Shown here: positions 1-5,492 of the stretch, one piece after another
How positions within the stretch are numbered: position 1 is the stretch's first letter
Layout of the letters: each line of letters starts with the position of its first letter
Assembly (NCBI GenBank): GCA_937893605.1
Contig: CALBGG010000030.1
Location: 1-26,278, forward strand
DNA length: 26,278 bases
Reading direction: 5' to 3'
Origin: an uncultured Clostridia bacterium
Lineage (GTDB): Bacteria > Bacillota > Clostridia > Oscillospirales > Oscillospiraceae
Translations under genes and position numbers: made by a program
The notes under the pieces: model-generated
What the model was told of the DNA's origin: nothing
Database searches by the model: none
What the model saw: the letters and a program-made list of their open reading frames with translations, nothing else

Positions 1-119
1 TCGGCATATGTACGGTCGGACAATCCCGCGAGCTCTGCGACCTCCGCCTGAGTCATCCCCGACCTTTTCCGCACCGCATAAAGCTTCTCCCCGATCGCAT
101 GAAAATCAAATATCAGCAT
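1..119 (-). CDS. XRE-family helix-turn-helix regulator, N-terminal fragment
   Basis: The gene runs off the left edge of the window, so only the first 39 codons are visible. The start ATG is preceded by a good GGAGGAAG ribosome site. The fragment contains KLYAVRKRSGMTQAEVAELA followed by GLSDRTYA, which is the classic Cro/C1-type helix-turn-helix pattern: a conserved TQ at the start of helix 2 and a small-residue turn before the recognition helix. Such proteins bind palindromic operators, usually as dimers and often over their own promoter. A perfect inverted repeat lies just upstream at 140-167 and is the obvious candidate site. Effector domain, length and target genes cannot be seen. The family call is firm; the role as local autoregulator is inference. 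Confidence 0.85.
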   Translation of the reverse strand, partial: MLIFDFHAIGEKLYAVRKRSGMTQAEVAELAGLSDRTYA

Positions 120-139
120 TTTTCTTCCTCCGCATTAGT

Positions 140-167
140 TTATATAGGAATTATGCTTCCTATATAA
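140..167. promoter_or_regulatory. Perfect 11-bp inverted repeat, candidate XRE operator
   Basis: TTATATAGGAA and TTCCTATATAA are exact reverse complements separated by 6 bases. The repeat lies 20 bp upstream of the XRE start codon and directly next to a -35 element reading the other way (169-174). It has no adjoining T-run, so it is not a terminator. Its size, symmetry and position fit a dimeric repressor site controlling the divergent promoters; binding is inferred. Confidence 0.6.
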
Positions 168-168
168 G

Positions 169-197
169 TTGGCAAAAAGGAAGAATAATGGCATAAT
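169..197 (+). promoter_or_regulatory. Candidate sigma-A promoter for the gene at 250
   Basis: TTGGCA (169-174) and CATAAT (192-197) are each one base from consensus, with a 17-bp spacer. They lie immediately downstream of the inverted repeat, so a protein on that repeat would block the -35. Confidence 0.45.
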
Positions 198-249
198 AAC
201 AAGCAGAATAGTTCCTGTTATGTGAATTGGAGAGAGGAGAACGGCAATC

Positions 250-906
250 ATGCTGCTTATTTTGCTTATTGTAGGTGTTGGTTTAATATTTTTTATCCGA
301 GCTGCCATTGAAGATAGAGATGCAAACAAAAAGCTCAAGGCAGCGGCAGCCGAGAAAAAATACCATGACGATTGTGATAGCTATAAAAAGGATTTAGAGT
401 TAAAACTTTTCAGAGAATATTATAACAGCATCGCCACGCTGGAAATTGCCGACTTCATTCTTGCCGGAAAATCAAAGTCTCCTTTTAAAGTTGAGATAGA
501 TTACAGCGGCGTAACTGCATTTTTCTCCGATGGTAGTTCTGTCGGCTATTGCTATAGAGCGCATGGTTTGCAGCCTCCACTTGGTACCGAGCTTGTTTAT
601 CCCTCCTATTCGCCTTCGAAATGTATATCGCCTTATGAGTACTCTATATTTTTGCACAGCACCGAAATTAGCTATCAAAACGAATTTGGCGAGGCATTGC
701 GGCTGAGAATAACTGTAAGCGCGATAATAAGAAAAACTGCCCGATATATCAGTACTGGCAAAAGCACAAGTAAGGGGGATGCAGCAATGAATAAAACCGC
801 GACTTGTCCGCACTGCGGATATATAGGGCACCTTGTCTGTGTCAGCGGCGATATCGGCACCTATTCCTGCGACCGCTGCCACAAGATGTTCAAAGCGTTT
901 ATTTGA
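250..906 (+). CDS. Hypothetical protein with N-terminal membrane segment and C-terminal zinc ribbon
   Basis: The 218-residue product was not recognised. Residues 1-18 (MLLILLIVGVGLIFFIRA) form one hydrophobic segment, probably a signal anchor, followed by a charged, helical, lysine- and alanine-rich stretch. The middle (about 60-165) has no motif I know. The C-terminus has two CxxC knuckles, C186-C189 and C207-C210, typical of a zinc ribbon. The chosen start follows a strong GGAGAGAGGAG site. An internal ATG at 787 is preceded by AAGGGGGAT, so the zinc-ribbon tail might also be made as a separate protein of about 40 residues. Base composition is visibly AT-richer than the rest of the window, which with the XRE gene hints at acquired DNA. 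A convergent terminator follows. Confidence 0.7.
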   Translation: MLLILLIVGVGLIFFIRAAIEDRDANKKLKAAAAEKKYHDDCDSYKKDLELKLFREYYNSIATLEIADFILAGKSKSPFKVEIDYSGVTAFFSDGSSVGYCYRAHGLQPPLGTELVYPSYSPSKCISPYEYSIFLHSTEISYQNEFGEALRLRITVSAIIRKTARYISTGKSTSKGDAAMNKTATCPHCGYIGHLVCVSGDIGTYSCDRCHKMFKAFI

Positions 907-945
907 AACAAAACAGGTGTTTGCCTGCGGCAAACGGATAAAAAA

Positions 946-990
946 ACAAAAACGCAAAGGCCGGGGCTGTACTCCGGTCTTTGCGTTTTT
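946..990. terminator. Bidirectional rho-independent terminator
   Basis: A 14-bp stem (951-964 with 974-987, one G-U pair) and a 9-nt loop are flanked by an A-run on the left and a T-run on the right. It serves the convergent genes at 250-906 and 998-1285. Confidence 0.85.
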
Positions 991-997
991 TACTCGT

Positions 998-1285
998 TTA
1001 CAGCTTATATCCGTCCAGATCCTCCGACGTTTCTTCCGCCGCGTCAAATTTGGCCTTTATCTGTTCGTTCAAAATAGCGTTCATTACCGGAACAAGCTTC
1101 ATATCTTCTTCCCTTACGCTCAGCGTTGCGATATCGTCCTTTTCGCCGCATTGAGGGAAGTTTACGAGCCACGTACCGTCGCAGAACACGTCGTAGCATA
1201 TCCAGCCCTGCATTCCCTTGTGTACGCCCTCCTCCGCGTATTCCTTCTTCTCGACTATGACCTCAACGCAGTCCATTTCCTTCAT
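998..1285 (-). CDS. Small hypothetical protein, 95 aa
   Basis: The start codon is set by an excellent AAGGAGG site seven bases upstream. The product has a compact beta-rich look in its first two thirds: DCVEVIVEKKEYAEEGV, then KGMQGWI and GTWLVNF. This pattern of a valine-rich strand, a glycine turn and a Trp-containing strand recalls small SH3-like barrel domains of unknown function. The last third is acidic and helical. There is no signal peptide or membrane segment. It is transcribed alone and ends at a shared bidirectional terminator. It is probably a real, single-domain cytosolic protein; no function can be assigned. Confidence 0.65.
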   Translation of the reverse strand: MKEMDCVEVIVEKKEYAEEGVHKGMQGWICYDVFCDGTWLVNFPQCGEKDDIATLSVREEDMKLVPVMNAILNEQIKAKFDAAEETSEDLDGYKL

Positions 1286-1322
1286 TCTATTTGCCTCCTT
1301 ACGGTTTTTACCGCTGCAATTT

Positions 1323-1555
1323 TCAGCGTGTCATATCGACCATGATCGCATCCCCCGTCAGGGCATTGAGGGTGACGAAATATGTGACCGTACAGCCGTT
1401 GCCGATATCGGCGTTCGCGATATCCACCTGTCAGCTGATGCCGTCTGCGTGAGCTCCGCGGGTACAAGAGTCTGCACCGTCGCCTCCTGCGCATTTGCCG
1501 CGCCGAGGGCTATGACGGTTATCGCCAGCGGCACTTTGACGCTGTACTTATACAT
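1323..1555 (-). pseudogene. Frameshifted small secreted-type protein
   Basis: Read from the ATG at 1555, the frame gives MYKYSVKVPLAITVIALGAA then NAQEATVQTLVPAELTQTASA, which looks like a signal peptide (hydrophobic core, ANA-QE cleavage-type site) and the start of a mature protein. Near 1430 the sensible reading moves to another frame: QVDIANADIGNGCTVTYFV, then TLNALTGDAIMVDMTR and a stop at 1323. The two parts together would make roughly 77 residues. The total of 233 bases is not a multiple of three, consistent with an indel. No clear ribosome site precedes the start. A recently broken gene is most likely; a sequencing error is the alternative. The family was not recognised. Confidence 0.5.
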
Positions 1556-1582
1556 TTTCACGTCAGCCCGACCGAAAGCCGC

Positions 1583-1632
1583 GGAAAAAACCGCAAAGCT
1601 TCCGCTTCACGATTGGGAAGCGGCGGTTTTCC
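1583..1632. other. Imperfect hairpin in non-coding DNA
   Basis: CCGCTTC (1602-1608) pairs with GAAGCGG (1617-1623). The outer AAACCGC and GCGGTTT arms and the GGAAAA/TTCC ends extend the structure with bulges. It lies upstream of the broken gene and before a dispersed repeat. It could be a degraded terminator or part of a repeat element. Confidence 0.4.
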
Positions 1633-1642
1633 GGTTTTGTCT

Positions 1643-1706
1643 GCAGCTTCGATACCGGGCAACTGCAATAAACGTATAGGTACGGCTTTAATGCGCCAAT
1701 AAAAAA
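1643..1706 (+). repeat. Dispersed 64-bp repeat unit, copy 1
   Basis: This stretch aligns without gaps to 11050-11113 with 53 of 64 bases identical, sharing cores such as ACCGGGCA, CGTATAGG and TAAAAAA. It also matches the reverse complement of 10682-10740 at about three quarters of positions. It contains no coding sequence. The other two copies form the two ends of a palindromic element; here only one end is evident. Confidence 0.7.
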
Positions 1707-1742
1707 ACCGCTGCCCAACAGGAGAACGGCAGCGGTCTTTTT
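1701..1742. terminator. Bidirectional terminator-like hairpin
   Basis: ACCGCTGCC (1707-1715) pairs with GGCAGCGGT (1728-1736) around a 12-nt loop, with an A-run before and a T-run after. No intact gene ends here on either strand, so it may belong to the repeat or to a lost gene. Confidence 0.55.
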
Positions 1743-1758
1743 GTGGTTTTGTTGCGTT

Positions 1759-1786
1759 ATATTGCGGATTGAGGAGATCCGCAATA
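1759..1786. repeat. Perfect 11-bp inverted repeat with 7-nt loop
   Basis: ATATTGCGGAT and ATCCGCAATAT are exact complements around TGAGGAG. No T-run follows on either strand, so it is not an ordinary terminator. It lies about 150 bp beyond the sigG stop codon. An RNA structure or a protein site are both possible. The rest of 1787-1939 is AT-rich with nothing recognised. Confidence 0.5.
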
Positions 1787-1939
1787 TCGGTAACAAGCAA
1801 AGAAAAGAGAGATGGAAAGAAGAATCAAACGAATAATTTCTTGTTATTTATCTGACGATGTGATAATAACACATCCTCTGTAGTTTGTAAAGGGGTATTT
1901 GCGAATTTTTTATCAAATAAATTTAAAATTTTTATGAAT

Positions 1940-2716
1940 TCACGAGCCGAGCTCCTTTTTGATCCTCCCGATCGCGTTTTTCTCAAGGCGCGATACCTGC
2001 GCCTGACTTATCCCGATCTCGCGCGCGACCTCGGTTTGGGTCTTGCCCATATAAAAGCGCAGCGAAAGAATACGCTTTTCGCGCTCGTTAAGGCGCGAGA
2101 CAGCCTCGTCAAGTGCGATCTGCTCGAGCCAGTGCTCATCGGTGTTTTTCGTATCGCCGATCTGATCCATAACGCAGACGCTCTCTCCGCTGTCGCTGTA
2201 CACGGGCTCGTACAGGGACACCGGCTCGCATATTGAGTCGAGCGCAAATACGACCTCCGAGCGCTTTATCCCGAGCGCCTTTGCTATTGCATCGACGTCC
2301 GGCTCTCTGCCAAATTCGGCGGTGAGCCGCTCCTTGACCTGCAAGACGCGGTAGGCCGTATCGCGCGTCGAGCGCGATACGCGCACGGCGCCGTGGTCGC
2401 GCAGAAAGCGCCGCAGCTCACCGGATATCATCGGCACGCCATAGGTCGAAAACTGCACATTTTGGCTTAGATCAAAGCAATCTATTGCTTTAATCAGTCC
2501 GATGCAGCCGACCTGAAACAGGTCGTCCATACTCTCGCCGCGCCCGGAAAATTTCTGTATGACCGACAGAACGAGGCGCAGATTGCCGTTTATGAGCTTG
2601 TCACGCGCTTTACTGTCGCCGGATTGCGCGGCCGCGATGAGCTCGCGCATCTGTGCGTTTTTTAAAAGCGGCAGCTTCGATGTGTTAACGCCGCACAGCT
2701 CGACTTTGCCCTGCAT
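1940..2716 (-). CDS. sigG: RNA polymerase sporulation-specific sigma factor sigma-G
   Basis: Sigma-G directs late gene transcription in the forespore after engulfment, including spore protectants and germination proteins. The 258 residues match the family length (about 260). The N-terminus KVELCGVNTSKLPLL is the signature of SigG. Region 2 follows (NLRLVLSVIQKF, then DDLFQVGCIGLIKAIDCFD and FSTYGVPMISGELRRFLRD). Region 3 contains VSRSTRDTAYRVLQVKERL, and region 4 ends with an intact helix-turn-helix (TQTEVAREIGISQAQVSRLE, about residues 226-245). It lies just downstream of spmA-spmB, whereas in Bacillus and many clostridia it follows spoIIGA-sigE. A promoter that would suit sigma-F and a hairpin covering the start codon lie directly upstream. 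Identification is very secure. Confidence 0.96.
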   Translation of the reverse strand: MQGKVELCGVNTSKLPLLKNAQMRELIAAAQSGDSKARDKLINGNLRLVLSVIQKFSGRGESMDDLFQVGCIGLIKAIDCFDLSQNVQFSTYGVPMISGELRRFLRDHGAVRVSRSTRDTAYRVLQVKERLTAEFGREPDVDAIAKALGIKRSEVVFALDSICEPVSLYEPVYSDSGESVCVMDQIGDTKNTDEHWLEQIALDEAVSRLNEREKRILSLRFYMGKTQTEVAREIGISQAQVSRLEKNAIGRIKKELGS

Positions 2717-2740
2717 AGCATCACTCTCCTAAGTGATGCT
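2717..2740 (-). promoter_or_regulatory. Leader hairpin abutting the sigG start codon
   Basis: In the mRNA, AGCATCAC and GTGATGCT form a perfect 8-bp stem with the Shine-Dalgarno sequence in the loop TTAGGAGA. The stem ends at the start codon and can extend by two pairs into the A and U of AUG. It should hinder initiation whenever both arms are transcribed. Confidence 0.65.
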
Positions 2741-2769
2741 ATTATTTCCCGCACTTTTCCGTATTATCC
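2740..2769 (-). promoter_or_regulatory. Candidate sigma-F promoter for sigG
   Basis: On the minus strand GGATA is followed after exactly 15 bases by GGAAATAATA. The second element fits the known sigma-F -10 pattern (GGNRANAHTR) at every defined position, and the first is one base from the -35. It overlaps the spmB stop codon. A start site 6-8 bases downstream would fall around 2732-2734, inside the left arm of the hairpin. Confidence 0.5.
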
Positions 2770-3285
2770 CCAAAGCATTCGGCATACCCGCGCCGATAGC
2801 AGAAACACCGCAAGATCGGCCAGCAGCGCTGCCGGTATAGCATGGCGAGTATTTTTTATCTTCGCCGCGCCGAAATAAACGGCGATGACATAAAACGTCG
2901 TCTCACTCGAGCCGATCATGACGGCCACAGTGCGACCGGCGAGGGAATCGACTCCGCAGCTTTTTATGATATCTGCCGCGGCGGCGGTCGCAGCTCCGCC
3001 GCTCAAGGGTCTCAGGAGCGCAAGCGGCACGGTCTCCGCCGGAACGCCGATGCACGCCATAACGGGTGCTAAAAGCGCCGACAGTTCGTCCAATGCACCC
3101 GATGCGCGCAGCATGTGCACGGCAGGAAACAGGACGATGAGCGTCGGCAGCATATCTTTCAGCGTTATAAGCCCCTGCGCCGCTCCGCGGCAGAGCGCAG
3201 GAAAAATATCCGCACCCGATATTGCGGCGTGTATGCCGACGGCGGCGAGAATAAGCGGCACGGCAAGCTCGAGGAGAATGCTCAC
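2764..3285 (-). CDS. spmB: Spore maturation protein B
   Basis: SpmA and SpmB are membrane proteins needed for normal dehydration of the spore core. They belong to the nucleoside-recognition ('Gate') domain family; the transported substrate is not established. The GTG start at 3285 overlaps the spmA stop by four bases and follows a GGAGAGG site, giving 173 residues against 178 in Bacillus subtilis. Longer upstream reading would run inside spmA and was not used. The protein is mostly hydrophobic helices, with the family motifs LRASGALDELS, RPLSGGAA and GSSETTFYVIAVYFGAA. The stop codon lies inside the putative sigG promoter. Identification is secure; the exact role is taken from family knowledge. 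Confidence 0.93.
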   Translation of the reverse strand: MSILLELAVPLILAAVGIHAAISGADIFPALCRGAAQGLITLKDMLPTLIVLFPAVHMLRASGALDELSALLAPVMACIGVPAETVPLALLRPLSGGAATAAAADIIKSCGVDSLAGRTVAVMIGSSETTFYVIAVYFGAAKIKNTRHAIPAALLADLAVFLLSARVCRMLWG

Positions 3286-3857
3286 AACAGCCTCTCCATC
3301 ACCGCAGCCGCCAAAAGTCCCGCGAGAACGGAGCCTGCCGAGCTTATCCAAACGGCCGGAAGAATGTCAAACGGAGCGGCGGCTCCCTCGGCTGCACGTA
3401 TTGCGGCGACGGTCGTCGGCAGAAGCTGAATGGACGCGGTGTTAAGCACAACGAGCCTGCACAGCTCGTTTGACGCGACCCCCGGTGAACCGAGGCGCGC
3501 CATCTCCTGAGATGCGCGTATACCCATCGGAGTCGCGGCGTTGCCGAGTCCGAGCAGGTTTGCGCTGACGTTTGCAGACAGAGGCTGCATAACGCTCTCA
3601 TTCTTCGCGCTTTCGGGAAACAGCCGTCCGAGCGCCGGCCTTAACGCCCGCGACAGCGCATCGGCAAGACCCGACGCACGCATAAGCTCCATCACGGCGC
3701 ACCACAGGCAAACGGCTCCGCCGATGCCCAGACACAGCTCGACTGCGGCCGCCGCGCCGTCCAACGCGGCCTGCTGAACCTGCAAAGCCGCGCCGTTAAT
3801 ACAGCCGAAAAGAATTGAGACGACGATCATAGCCGTCCAAACGAGCCCCATAAGCAT
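3282..3857 (-). CDS. spmA: Spore maturation protein A
   Basis: The ATG at 3857 has a GTGAGG ribosome site and gives 191 residues, close to the 196 of B. subtilis SpmA; a longer frame to 3926 lacks a ribosome site and would include promoter DNA. The product is an integral membrane protein. Hydrophobic segments start at residue 2 (LMGLVWTAMIVVSILFGCI). The conserved NLLGLGNAATPMGI motif is in the middle, followed by LVVLNTASIQLLPTTVAAIR. It acts with SpmB in spore core dehydration. The two genes overlap by four bases (stop/start GTGA), so they are translationally coupled. In B. subtilis the pair is expressed in the mother cell under sigma-E, and a matching promoter is visible upstream at 3894-3922. 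Confidence 0.94.
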   Translation of the reverse strand: MLMGLVWTAMIVVSILFGCINGAALQVQQAALDGAAAAVELCLGIGGAVCLWCAVMELMRASGLADALSRALRPALGRLFPESAKNESVMQPLSANVSANLLGLGNAATPMGIRASQEMARLGSPGVASNELCRLVVLNTASIQLLPTTVAAIRAAEGAAAPFDILPAVWISSAGSVLAGLLAAAVMERLL

Positions 3858-3893
3858 GTTAAAAACCTCACGTTTTCGAACACTTGTTGTTAC

Positions 3894-3922
3894 ATTGTAT
3901 TGAAGCTTGTGCGAATATATGC
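3894..3922 (-). promoter_or_regulatory. Candidate sigma-E promoter for spmA
   Basis: The minus strand shows GCATATA, a 14-base spacer and AATACAAT. Each element is one base from the sigma-E consensus of Bacillus (KMATATT and CATACAHT), with the correct spacing, about 35 bases before the spmA start codon. Confidence 0.55.
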
Positions 3923-3981
3923 TCAAATAAGATGAGAGTTTTGTAAAATTGTATAAATTTTATGAATTGCAAAAATTACTG

Positions 3982-4009
3982 TTGACAGATTGTCCAATTT
4001 TGGTATAAT
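3982..4009 (+). promoter_or_regulatory. Consensus sigma-A promoter for abrB
   Basis: TTGACA (3982-3987) and TATAAT (4004-4009) are perfect, with a 16-bp spacer and a TG extended -10. This is the strongest vegetative promoter in the window and suggests high expression of the regulator in growing cells. Confidence 0.85.
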
Positions 4010-4058
4010 GAAAGCGTATTTTGTGGGATATAGTATTTCCGAAACGGAGGGAACAACA

Positions 4059-4304
4059 ATGAAATCTACCGGTATAGTAAGAAAAGTCGATGAACTCGGC
4101 CGCATAGTTCTTCCCATCGAGCTGCGCCGTACTCTTGACATCGCCGAAAAGGATGCACTTGAGATATTTGTTGATGGTGATAACATCATACTCCACAAGT
4201 ATCATCCTTCCTGCATCTTCTGCGACAGCACCAAGAACATCATCACCTACAAGGGCAAGAATGTCTGCCCCGCATGCATCAAGACGCTCAGGGAGAAAAT
4301 CTGA
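4059..4304 (+). CDS. abrB: AbrB-family transition-state regulator with C-terminal zinc knuckles
   Basis: The 81-residue product begins with the swapped-hairpin DNA-binding domain of AbrB: MKSTGIVRKVDELGRIVLPI then ELRRTLDIAEKDALEIFVDG, including the conserved DxLGRIVLP stretch at 11-19. AbrB proteins are dimeric or tetrameric regulators that hold back stationary-phase and sporulation genes during growth. The C-terminal part carries C52-x2-C55 and C70-x2-C73, a likely metal-binding pair common in clostridial AbrB proteins and absent from B. subtilis AbrB. The start has a clean GGAGG site. A perfect vegetative promoter lies upstream and a terminator follows, so it is monocistronic. SpoVT is excluded by the short length. 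The paralogue (AbrB or Abh) cannot be decided. Confidence 0.9.
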   Translation: MKSTGIVRKVDELGRIVLPIELRRTLDIAEKDALEIFVDGDNIILHKYHPSCIFCDSTKNIITYKGKNVCPACIKTLREKI

Positions 4305-4325
4305 TCTGCAAGAGCGACTGCCTGG

Positions 4326-4360
4326 AACCGCCGACTTAATTTTACTAAGCCGGCGGTTTT
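4326..4360 (+). terminator. Terminator of abrB
   Basis: AACCGCCG-A-CTTA pairs with TAAG-C-CGGCGGTT, with one internal mismatch and a 7-nt AT-rich loop, followed by TTTT. It lies 22 bases after the stop codon. Confidence 0.8.
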
Positions 4361-4370
4361 ACTTTAGTTC

Positions 4371-4548
4371 TGACGGGTCTATTTCCGCTCAGGTTTCGTT
4401 AAAGCCCTCGCGAATACACAAAGTATGCGCTTCGGGCTTTGCCTTGCCTGAGCAAAAATATCCTCCGTCATGTGTGATAGGTATATTTAGCGAGCAATGC
4501 ATCGAAGGCCTGAGCTTTAACGCCGTCTGAGCGGAAACAGACCCGTCA
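4371..4548. mobile_element. MITE-like element with 35-bp terminal inverted repeats
   Basis: The 178-bp stretch starts TGACGGGTCTATTTCCGCTC and ends with GAGCGGAAACAGACCCGTCA. The arms 4371-4405 and 4514-4548 match as inverted repeats at 30 of 35 positions without gaps. Inside, AAAGCCC (4401-4407) and GGGCTTT (4434-4440) enclose a further stem (GCGAATAC with GTATGCGC). There is no credible coding frame. No clear target duplication was seen. It lies between the abrB terminator and the stop codon of a convergent gene. A small non-autonomous element is the best reading; the transposase family is unknown. Confidence 0.65.
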
Positions 4549-4553
4549 TATCG

Positions 4554-4844
4554 TCATAAAAGGTACATCGCCCCAATTATTATCAGAAGCTCAGTGTCGC
4601 CGCTCTCGCGGTACATGAGGTACAGTATAAGGATGAGCAGCAGGTCCTCGGTCTCGAGCTCGCCGAGCTTTTTCGGCAGGTCGCCGAGGATGGGCAGCTT
4701 GCCGAGAGGCGGCACACCCGATGGGCGGTGCTGAAGGCTCTGCGGCTTTTGCGGCCTCGACTGTGCGGTCGATCCTTCACGACGGTGATCGTCGATGCGC
4801 TCGGCGCGGCTGCCGTTGCCGCGATAGAGATTATACGCCGACAT
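4554..4844 (-). CDS. Small hypothetical protein with hydrophobic C-terminus, third gene of a small operon
   Basis: The 96-residue product was not recognised by name. The start MSAYNLYRGNG is chosen because a GGAGG site lies nine bases upstream; it overlaps the preceding gene by 14 bases. Residues 10-45 are basic and polar. A proline- and glycine-rich linker follows (PPLGKLPILGDLPKKLGEL). The last 35 residues form a highly hydrophobic pair of stretches broken by charges, TEDLLLILILYLMYRESGDT then ELLIIIGAMYLL. The 'acidic turn plus leucine-rich helix' tail recalls small unnamed proteins of clostridia; it could associate with membrane or pack with the two upstream partners. The gene ends six bases from the MITE-like element. 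Confidence 0.6.
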   Translation of the reverse strand: MSAYNLYRGNGSRAERIDDHRREGSTAQSRPQKPQSLQHRPSGVPPLGKLPILGDLPKKLGELETEDLLLILILYLMYRESGDTELLIIIGAMYLL

Positions 4845-5172
4845 CGTCGTCGCCTCCGAGCTGCCCGGCGGCAAGCTCCGCTATGCCCGCAAGGCGTGCG
4901 ATCTTCATGGCTTTGTCCATTTTCCCGCGCCGCTTTTCCGACAGGAAAGGCCGCATGGCCTCAAGGAGCTTAGCGTCGCGGCCGCCGCTGCCCTTGCCCG
5001 ACAGCATTCCGCTCAGGTTCTTCAGTATCGACGGATCGATATCGGGAGCTGTGCCTTGCTCCGACGCTGAATTCTCTGCGCCGGACATGAGCGATTTTGC
5101 AAAGCCCGCAAACCGCTCCATCTCCTTCGGGTCGTTCAGCAGCTTATTCAGCTTATCCTCAAAATCGCTCAC
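4831..5172 (-). CDS. Hypothetical helical protein, second gene of a small operon
   Basis: A GTG start at 5172 (MSDFEDKLNKLLNDP) is preferred because of its GAGGTGAG site and its fit to the 10-base gap after the upstream gene; the longer frame to 5316 runs through that gene. It encodes 113 residues. The N-terminal part is amphipathic helix (FEDKLNKLLNDPKEMERFAG). A low-complexity acidic middle follows, and the second helical half has KLLEAMRPFLSEKRRGKMDK then AMKIARLAGIAELAAGQLGG. There is no signal peptide or catalytic motif. The architecture resembles unnamed proteins I associate with clostridial genomes, where a helical pair precedes a small membrane-like partner. Function unknown. Confidence 0.6.
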   Translation of the reverse strand: MSDFEDKLNKLLNDPKEMERFAGFAKSLMSGAENSASEQGTAPDIDPSILKNLSGMLSGKGSGGRDAKLLEAMRPFLSEKRRGKMDKAMKIARLAGIAELAAGQLGGDDDVGV

Positions 5173-5182
5173 AAAACTCACC

Positions 5183-5419
5183 TCACTGCATGGCTTTGCG
5201 AAGACTTTCGGCAAGGCGCTTGCCCTCGTCGGTCGATAAAACGCCGCGCAGTATGTCCTGCAAAGCCGCCATGTCTCCGCTCTTTGCGGCTTTTTGAACG
5301 CTTTGGGCATCGACAAGGCGACCGACCGCCTTCCCGTCGGGCGACTCGGCCAGCTTCATGAGAGCCTCGCTCCTGCCGCTTTTTTTGAGCTCATTGCCGA
5401 GCTTATCAAGATCTTTCAT
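5183..5419 (-). CDS. Small helical hypothetical protein, first gene of a small operon
   Basis: The 78-residue protein begins MKDLDKLGNELKKSG. A GTG nine bases earlier is an alternative start; the ATG has a weak GGGTG site. The product is entirely helical and polar: EALMKLAESPDGKAVGRLVD, then AKSGDMAALQDILRGVLSTD and EGKRLAESLRKAM. The second part resembles the helix pattern of the gene downstream, so the two may be distant duplicates or partners. A TATAAT lies upstream on the minus strand, but no matching -35 was found. It is followed closely by two more genes on the same strand (gap 10 bases, then overlap 14), so all three are probably co-transcribed. No function recognised. Confidence 0.6.
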   Translation of the reverse strand: MKDLDKLGNELKKSGRSEALMKLAESPDGKAVGRLVDAQSVQKAAKSGDMAALQDILRGVLSTDEGKRLAESLRKAMQ

Positions 5420-5492
5420 CACTATCACCCGCTCACATTATATTCGCGAGCCGGTTAAAGCTTTACAATTTTATTATCACAGGAGGCAGATT

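Noticed and set aside
1558..1800. Two overlapping 77-80 residue frames on the minus strand
   Set aside because: They run through two hairpins and a dispersed repeat and lack a ribosome site and plausible protein composition.
3858..3926. Longer spmA start
   Set aside because: It has no ribosome site and would overlap the sigma-E-like promoter; the start at 3857 fits homologue length.
5429..5492. TATAAT before the small three-gene operon as a full promoter
   Set aside because: No acceptable -35 at 15-19 bases was found, so it is not listed as a promoter.
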